Below, one piece after another: positions 55,701-64,000 of a DNA stretch of 64,000 nt; within the stretch, counting starts at the first letter, position 1, and each line of letters begins with the position of its first letter. Where the stretch lies: NCBI RefSeq assembly GCF_048128805.1, contig NC_136019.1:14747905-14811904 (forward strand). Direction: 5' to 3'. The translations under genes and the position numbers were made by a program. This DNA comes from Centroberyx gerrardi (Eukaryota > Chordata > Actinopteri > Beryciformes > Berycidae). Below the pieces are notes generated by a model. That model was not told the DNA's origin and did no database searches. It was given only the letters and a program-made list of their open reading frames with translations.

Positions 55701-58700
55701 ACCATGCAGAACATCTTGTCTTTCACAAATGTATTGTGCCCTAGTCCGTGCTGCTCTAACTTTTCTTCTCTACTTTGCTCAGTTTAATGTGTTAAAGGCA
55801 TATATGGAGATCAATATGAATAAGAACATAAAATATATTGGAATTATCTCTAATCAAGAACTCTTTCAGGACATCCTAAAAGTTTTTGTACTGTTTTGCT
55901 TTTGAGAAATCTGATGTAGCATCCTGTAAGCATTTGTTAACAATGCTACTGGAAGTCTGTGGTTTAACATCATTTTTCCAAACAATTGCATGCAGCCAGG
56001 CCCTTCCAAACACTTCTATTATATATTCTTACAGGTTACAGCACTAAGCTGTACTACTTTGAATGGCTTGCGGGTGATTTCCTTTAACAGTTGGAGCTGT
56101 TGAAGCTGCCAAAACAAGCCACTTATGTTGTTGGGAGCTGTAGAGCATATTAAAGCTGTTGTTAGGCTGAATTCATGCTAGTAGGTCAAATGACCAAATC
56201 AAATTGTTTAATCATAACTGATTGTGTTGTGAAGTTGTCCATACGTAGTTGCTTGTTCACCTGTGAAAGCAGAAAACTGATGTCTGAAAAGTTGCTTTTA
56301 CTAGACATGTAGCTAGCTAACTAGCTGAGAAGCTAAGTTTGGTTTTTAGCACTATTGCAAAAGTAGGATGGCTGCAACAATTATAAAATGGTGTCAGAAT
56401 TCATGTCTAATTTCATATGAACCTTAACATTTTTTTAACATAATGTTGTTTTTTTTTCCGGATTGCCAGTGTATAAAATGTTGTCTGGGTGCTTTTAGCA
56501 ATGAGGCACCCAAGATGTATAGTGACACCATCACTAGGCTACTGGAATGCCTCTCAGCCAGTCATACTCATTTGGAACTAACTGTTGTGTAACATAGAAA
56601 GTCATTTAATGTAGTTATCTTATACAGTGGTCTGCAAAGCAATGTGACTGGACAGCTGGGCCTGTTACATACCAGTCTTGCCAGTCTTACATCACCATCA
56701 TTGCCATAATCACAGTAAAAATGCCCACTCTGGTATGGTAGAGTACATCACAGTAGTAAATACAATATATCATAGCAAGTCATAGTGTAGAATTGCACCG
56801 TGGCACTGTGAAAAATCCAGCTTTTACAGCTTAACAGTATCAACAATTAGTCAGAGGCCCAGACGCTCTGCTCAAGCCCCTCAAGGTGTGATGGATGTTT
56901 TGAAGTCTAGCTCTAAGACAAAATTGAAAGGATCTCAGACAAGCTAAGCTGTCACTAGACTCAGCAACTCAGAGGAATAATCTTTTTACAAAGCCTGAGC
57001 AAAGAGGTGGGTGAAGCCCTAAAATATCCAGTTGTGTTTTCAAAGGCAGCACTCAGAAAAAAGGAAAAGCTTCAGTGAATAATCTCATTTTAAAGCCTTC
57101 AGACGCTGTAATAATCATCAGTCTAAAGTTAATTAGCAATGAGCACAAAGTTGTTGAGGTTAACACTTTGACACGTGACTTCGGTTGCGTTAAAGCTCTC
57201 ACTGAGCAAGCCCAGAAGACAGGAGGGAGAAATGGCTGGGTAACATATTTTAGATGTGGTGACAAGGATTTTAAAGAAGCTCATGAGTTCATGCAGTATG
57301 CAGTACCGCCAGGGGTGGAGAGAGTAGCAAAATATCCCACTCAATAAGAAGTACTGTCATGCTGAAATTTGACTGAAGAAGTAAAATTAAACATCTACTT
57401 AAAGCCTCTACGTGTAGAATATGTACTTCCATATATCATTCTCAAATTAATTTTGATAGCATAGTATAATGGCTGTAGAAAAATGAGACCATCACCGTTA
57501 AAATTGGTTTATTCTATGTGTTGCTTTCTGTATTTATTCCATGTGTTCCAGGTACAATATCAGGGTTGATTTATGGCACAACGGAGGGGCGTCAACCAAA
57601 ACAGGAAGAAGACTGACTCCACTTGTTCGTAGGTTAACAAATACTTAGAGAAGTAGTAGGCTGCAGATGCTGTCCGTGAAAACGGTGAGTTGTCTTTGCA
57701 AGTGATGTAAACTACTACTCAGGGACTCAGCAGGTCACCAAAGTCATCAAGTTTCAAGTTCTACTGGTAGCAGTTTTATGTAGAAGTGTAGCTAATTTCA
57801 AATGTAGCCTACTAAAAGTAAAAGTTACTGAGTTACTTTGAGCAAAACCAGACGTACACACTGTTATTGACTAAATTGAGTATTCTAAAAATAAGAATAT
57901 GAAATTCATGTCATTGTTCAATATGTGATAAGCCTACAAACTTTTGTAGTGTTGTAAGTTAGTGAAGTACAATACTTATGTCAAAACATAGCCTACAAGT
58001 AAAATGAGTGATTTCAAAAAATACTCCAAAAAGTACGAGTACGAAATAAAGCTACTTAATTACAGTAATGAGAGTAAATGTAATTTAATGTTCCAGCCTT
58101 GGCCAGCTCATGCCTGTAGGGGATGAAATCCTTTTTTTTTTTGAGCTGCTTGTAGTAGTTAGCATGTTGTCTGTATGCCGTGCCAACATAACATGATTGT
58201 TTATAGTAGGCCTACCTGTATATATCAGGTAGGCATTATTCATGTCTGTGTAAGGGCCTATAGGTATCAGTATGTGTGTGCTCTAGTCTGTATATGTTTT
58301 TCTTTGAAGGGGCTTGTACTACAGTATAATGTGTGTATGTTGCTGTAGGCAGTGCCACTGTCTGTAACCATCATGTTAAACTGACTTGACGTGGCTTGTT
58401 TCTTTCCACAAGGTTTAAGCAATAACATTTGTCCCCACCATTGATCAAACCCACACTCAGAACACCAGCTATATGAGCGTCTCAGCTTTGTTTGTCCCCT
58501 TCATCATCTTCTTTATACAAATGCTTACTCTACTGACAAAAATAACTCAGGACATCTTAGGATTCAGGGGAGGGAGGATTCAAAGCTCCCCCCTGCTGCA
58601 TTAAAGTACTTGATTATTTCATGGAGCTACTGTGTATCTCCTAATTTTTCATCTGATTTATATACTGCAAGTCCTGACAACAAAGTACTGACAGCAAAGA

Positions 58701-61700
58701 TCTATATCACCTAACGCATGTAGGGAGTCAAGCATCAGAATTGTGATTTTGTGTTCCCATCCCATGGGACTCTCTACAAGCTATACTTCGATGTTTTCAT
58801 ACTTTCTTCATATAAATAATCACACTACCAACAAAAAGCTTATTATCCGGTATCATGTTTATTGGGAGACAGGAGTTCAACTCTGCACCTCATACACATC
58901 AACTGCTTCAACTGAGCTATTTCTATATAAGCCCTGCTCTATATTGCTTCATCAATTCATTTCTTTTTTCTACTGCTACAGGACTGTCACAGACAGACAT
59001 AGGCTATCACTTACAAACACCAATATATGCTGGGTCAACAGGTAGGCTTTCATTTCATCTGTCTCTCTGTTTGTGTTGCTCCATTTATATAAATATTTTA
59101 GTTCATAGAGTTTGTTATGCATGTTAATTCCGATTGAATTGAACTGGAAGAATGGCCATGTTGCTACTAAAAGCAAGACCACTACCATTGAGGTCCATAG
59201 AGATGCAATGGCTGCAAAAATATAAATAAAAGGATAGGTTCAGGTTCAGAATTTCAGCTATCTTCGATCTATTGGAGAGATACTAGGTTGCAAGTACAGA
59301 AACAATCATGATTTTGTAAACAGTAGATGGCGGTAATACAACACAGTATGGATTATAACTGCTGTTACAACACAAAAAAGAAGTCCTTTGCTGGAACAAA
59401 TTTGCAACCAACTTAAATATGAGTTCTCATTTGCTTGCAAGATCTTGATTTGAGCTAAACACTTTCCCAAAGATGTTCCACAGACTTTAGAGTGGGGAGC
59501 ATGGAGTTTGGTTTATAATGATTTCAGTTCACAGAACAATTTTATTGAACCCCTGAACGTCTACCTTGATTGTCCTTGATTTCATTTAAGTTTAATTTCA
59601 GTGTGTTTAAACCTAAGTGACGTCCTTGCTTCCAATCAACACCACTGTTTAAAGCAGTGGTACAGTACACCAGGTGACTGGTGACTCAGTAATTAGCACA
59701 CCTTCAAGCAGAGGGGGAGCAGCTAATTAGTGAAATCACTGGTGTAGTGTTTGGCTGGAAGGAAAACCTGCAGACTCTTGGCTCTCCATAGCACATGATT
59801 GGACACCGCTGGTTTAAAGTTTCCATTTTGCAAGAGTTTGAAGAGGGGAGCTAGCCAGTTATCTGTGGGAATGAGAAAAATAATTCACCACCAAACAACA
59901 AAATAGGCCCAGGAATGCCAGGTACATCGCCAATAGCTGTTTTGTCAACAGCTTTAAAGTGTTTTGGTTTGGATTTTTCCTTTAACTGGTTCTAGTCTTG
60001 ATGCTCTGTCAGGTTCAGGTTCTGCTTTTATCAGTTCAGTTGATGTGCCGGGTAGAGGCTCCTTCTCTGTTTACCACATTTTGAGTTTGAGTTAACTGTG
60101 AGGGCCGACTTCTCTCATCATTTTCAGAGCAAATTTTATATGAAGTTTGAGGAGGGTTCCTAACATTTCAACGTTACGATAGCTGTCCTGAAATTGGGTT
60201 TTGGGCGGCCAGTGGGCATATGAGTCAACCTGTGAAATGGCATGCAATTTGCTTTTTTTGAAACGACAGAGATGTTGAGGTCTGAAACTTTTAATAAGTT
60301 TCAATGAGAGCATTTATATGCACAGTCTACCGCATATCAGCTTATGTCTGGGTTAAGGTCATATTCAGGAAATTCGGGTCATATTCAGATGCGTTTATAT
60401 GCGTCTTCATACCCCACCCACAACTATCCATGTATACATAGGCTACATTCATAGAAAATTATAAATATTAGCATAGAAACACAGCTTAAAGAGAAAAACA
60501 ACTGTAAACGGGATACAGTGTTTGCATGCCTTTAGTATCCCAGTTCATATGGGCATACAGTATCCCACATGTATTAATGCCTGTAATTATCTGATATGAG
60601 GTCATCCTGGTTCAATAGGATATGGCATGTAAATATGCCAAAATCTCCAACAGAATAAAACATTATTTATGATTTACTAAATTGCCTTTTTCTCTTCAAA
60701 CATGCCCCCTTGAGTAATGCAACATGTTTCATTCATTCATTACTATTTTTTCAGTGACTGTAATAGATTACAGTTATCATCTTCTTGTAATAATGCCTAT
60801 GACTTTGTGACATGGGCCCAAGCCTGTATCTAGGATTCAATATAATGCATATTGAGAGGCTGGCTTGCTTCTGGGAAAATGGTATGATGAGAAGTTTTTT
60901 TCCTGGAAAACAATTGAACACTCAGATGCACAACCATGAGCCTCACACCAACAGCTCCCCTCCTACAGTATAGCTGTGTTGGCACTGATATTGGCGGCTG
61001 TTTGCAGCCGTCTATTTTCCCCTCCTTTCATTGCCATCAGCTCCCTGTGTTGACATTCTTGCTGGTGCTTGATGTGCCTTCACAGATCCAGCTTTGTTGT
61101 CTCTATCTCGCTGAGCTGCTGGCTGCACCTGCGGCTGTTTGTCCAGCTTCTTCTCCTGGCCCGAGTCTGACAGTGGGAGAAGCTGAGGGAGCCTGTCTGC
61201 TGCTGCTGGAGACGCTTGGAGGTAAAGCTTCCTGGAGGGGATCGGATATAGAAATATAGCCTATTAGTGAAGCAACCTGCAGGATCTTTTGCCATATTTC
61301 TTTTATTTTGTGGTCACTATTCTATCTACTATATATAGCCATCTGTCACCCTATAATAACATGTTTTGGCAAATTACCCAGCAATAAAGCTATCAACCTA
61401 TTTTCCCATTATATTTCCTTACTTAGCCCTTTCCAGTATGCATTAATGAGTAGGTAGGACCTGTATATACAGCACCTCCAATCTTTGCACTATGTTATTT
61501 TCTCCCCACCTGCTCTGGACTGCCATGGCCACTTGATGGCGCAATAATTCCACAACTTTGAACAAAGCCCTCGTACTTGATAAAATAGCAACACCACTAG
61601 TTTGAACTGAACCTTACAGAGAAACAACATAACCACAGGAGCCCCACATCAAGGCTACAGCTCTCGATTTCCCAACAATACCCACAAGACAAAACGGATT

Positions 61701-62250
61701 AGCAGACATTTGTAAAACTTGATTTGAATAATACTCACTTATAATTGGTAAAAATTAAGCCCCATTGGATCCTTGGATCCATAACAGTTACTCAGCGAGT
61801 GGGAGAGAGACTGTGTGTGTGCAGGGGTGTGTGTGTCAAAATCTAAGCTATCCTCTGAGATATCTAATAGCATTGGGCTAGGGAAATTCTAATATTTTAT
61901 ATATATTGTGTGTGTGGGAATTGTGTGTGTGTGTGTGTGTGCGTGTATCTGTGTGCGCGTGTGTGTCTGTAAAATTTATAGCACAGGGCCTGAGAGGGTA
62001 AAGAGATTTTAATGAAAATAGGAATTAATTGCATTAAACATCTCAGTGCGGAACGTTAAGCAGAGCATTTAGTGTTTGGGGAATGTTCTTCAATTTCCAT
62101 AGAGGAGAGAAATTGACTTTGATTGGTATAAACCAACTGTGGAGTGAATTGCAGTCACATATGGGTCCTCTTTTCACTTCCGTTTTGAAACCGCTGTTAA
62201 ACTGATTTTTTTTTTAAAGGTGTTTCAGAGAACCTATGGTGAGTTTATGA
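49721..62250. other. Intergenic region, no gene seen
   Basis: No exon of a known family is visible on either strand. There are decayed repeat stretches rich in AGTTACTT/TAATTACAGTAA-type sequence (about 52430-52830 and 57780-58110), which resemble common fish DNA-transposon relics, and a CA tract at 52963-52987. The sequence is otherwise AT-rich and unremarkable. Confidence 0.6.
55421..55505 (+). repeat. Degenerate GAT/GATG triplet repeat
   Basis: About 85 bp of imperfect GATGATG and AATGATGG units. It is a decayed trinucleotide repeat with no open frame of note. Confidence 0.7.
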
Positions 62251-62699
62251 AGCTAAATCTGGATTAAAAACACTAACATTATACATTTTAGGGATTTGAT
62301 TGTTAGAGATTTCCAATTTTCCTACTTTTCGTTCATTATTCCCAACTTTTTTTTTATGTTGTCAGATCCCTGCAAATTGCTTCACGACATTAACAGTGAA
62401 ATTAGTGTGGAGTCACAGTGACAGAACAGCAGTCTATCAATTCTGGAAAGGAGAGGGAGAGAGGAAAGAGGGGGTGGCTGGAGGAAGGTTGGTGCTTACA
62501 TACACTCACAGTCACACACACGCACACACACCACACCAGCAGCCGGCTGTGTTCTCGTCGAGTTGGGCTGAAGGCGGTGGAGCGAAGGATGAGGTGGAAG
62601 GGAAGGAGGGAAGGATTGAGGAGAGAGAGGAGTGAAGAAAGTGAGGAATACATAACAAATCCGAAGTGACATAACCGGACACGCTCCGGCTTCCTCTAA

Positions 62700-62712
62700 A
62701 ATAACACACTGA

Positions 62713-62749
<37 letters not shown>

Positions 62750-63960
62750 TTTTTATCCCATCTGTCTGTTGCTATATTTTCCTCCTCTGTTTTTTGCTTA
62801 CAGGCGTTTCCCTGACCCCCCCATCCCCCCCACCCCCCTCCTCCCTCCCTGGGTCCCCCCCCCCCCCTCCTGTTCGCTGTCTCTTTAGCTCTGTCTCTTT
62901 TGCTGTTTTCTCCTCACAAGCCCCTTCCTCTTCTCACACCCTCTCTTTCTTCCCTCTCTCTTTTTGCTATTTTTCTCGTCCCACTGCATCCTCTCGCTCT
63001 CCACTCCCTCCCCTCATAAAAATTCATCCTTTCTCTGTTTTTTGTGTAGGACTCCCTAAGTATCACGCCATAGGATAGGTGTTAGTGTGTGTGTGTGTGG
63101 GGGGGCATTCATGCATTCATGCATTTCCCTCCCGTCCTCAAGCTTGGAGGTGGCACTCCCCCCCCTCTCTTCTTCCTCTTCTTTTCTGTTTTACCGGTAG
63201 CCCTCTCTCTTTCTCTCCTCCTCCCCTCCCTCCCTTCTCTCTCCGTTCCTCCCGAAGCCCCCCAACACCCCCCTCCTCCTCCCGGTATACCTCTCCTCTC
63301 CATCTAATAATAGCCGTAATGTGTTATGGGGATGCAGTCTGTCTCGCTCGCAGCAGCTCTGCACACTCTTTAACCCCTCATCCCTCCGTCTCTCTGTCTC
63401 TCTCTCTCTCTCTCTGCCTCCCTCTTTCCTCACATTTCCCGTTCCCTCTGCTTTCCATATGCTGTTTGGTGTTATCGTCCCCCTCCCTCCCCATTCCTTC
63501 CCCCCTTTCTCCTCATCCCTCTATTTCCGTCCGCTGGCTGGTGGAACGGTGCGAACATGCGGTCTCCTTCACCCCTCCCACTCTTTGGCGGCGGCTTTTT
63601 TTTTTTTTTTTTTTTACTTCCACCCTTTCATCCCGATTGCTGCTCTCCCGTCTCTTTTGCTCTCCTGTTTGCGTAGGCTGGCTCTTTCAGCGGTGCAAGT
63701 ATGTGGTCCTCAACTCCCCACCAAACCACTATCACTCTTTCTCTCTCTCTCTCTCTCACTCACACACACACACATCTCCCCTCTGCGCATTTCTCTCCCC
63801 CCTCCCTCTGTTTTGTGCTCTTCTGCAGGAGTGTGTACTATGCAGTCTGTCTGCCTTTTTCCCCTTTCGATTTCTCTCTCTCGCTCTCTCTCTCGCGCTC
63901 TCTCACTCTCTCTCAAAACTTCAGAAGTCTCTCATTATATTTCTGCATGTGCTGTATTTG
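62700..63960. repeat. Pyrimidine-rich region with CT repeats and C runs
   Basis: More than 1 kb of mainly C and T on the + strand. It includes (CT)n at about 62712-62748, very long C runs at 62811-62870, a T run near 63597-63615, and (CT)n at about 63395-63415 and 63730-63756. Scattered CpGs (for example around 62550-62590, 62675-62690 and 63530-63595) hint at a promoter or first-exon edge of a gene outside the window, but no coding exon is visible. Confidence 0.5.
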
Positions 63961-64000
63961 TGTCCATGCATGTGTCTGAGAATGCTGATGTATGCATTCT

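Noticed and set aside
57075..57347. 90-codon + strand frame
   Set aside because: It has a plausible residue mix but no recognisable family, no flanking exon signals and a length expected by chance.

Overview
This window is vertebrate nuclear DNA, most likely from a teleost fish. The evidence is long spliced genes with GT-AG introns, very dense (CA)n/(TG)n microsatellites, fragments of fish-type LINEs and SINEs, and two recognisable vertebrate genes. Both genes are on the + strand. I rebuilt them by reading splice sites and frames by eye and comparing with the mammalian proteins as I remember them.

Region 1 (1-32.4 kb). After about 2.9 kb without a visible gene comes spag17, the vertebrate counterpart of Chlamydomonas PF6 and a protein of the C1a projection of the ciliary central apparatus. 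I can place 49 coding exons (3049-32279). They join in one open frame of 2227 codons plus stop, very close to the human length of about 2220. A perfect palindromic RFX X-box lies about 150 bp before the start codon, as expected for a ciliary gene. The introns hold a sense-strand tRNA-Gly(GCC), two LINE 3' ends, a 39/78-bp minisatellite, an interstitial telomere-like tract and many (CA)n/(TG)n tracts. The simple repeats are polarised: CA lies just after donors and TG just before acceptors. One exon (30) carries a cysteine-rich insert that looks like an exonised GT repeat. The penultimate intron is a U12-type AT-AC intron.

Region 2 (32.4-34.0 kb). This compact gap holds the spag17 poly(A) signal, an intron-bearing tRNA-Tyr(GTA) on the minus strand, and a GC-rich promoter-like block with a full CRE palindrome and a Z-DNA-prone (GC)n/(AC)n tract.

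Region 3 (34.0-48.4 kb). This is a tmem151b-type gene of six coding exons and 651 codons. A first intron of about 10.8 kb contains a 298-bp foldback element and microsatellite clusters. The last exon encodes long Gly-rich and acidic tracts and ends in a conserved PPPY-containing tail.

Region 4 (48.4-64 kb). About 1.3 kb of strikingly purine-rich sequence, probably 3' UTR, is followed by about 12.5 kb in which I see no gene. The last 1.5 kb is pyrimidine-rich with very long C runs and could be the edge of another promoter.

The two genes have unrelated jobs (cilia versus a membrane protein of neural type). The items most worth a second look are the exon 30 insert, the polarised AC/GT intron ends, the U12 intron, the X-box, the 78-bp minisatellite and the foldback element.
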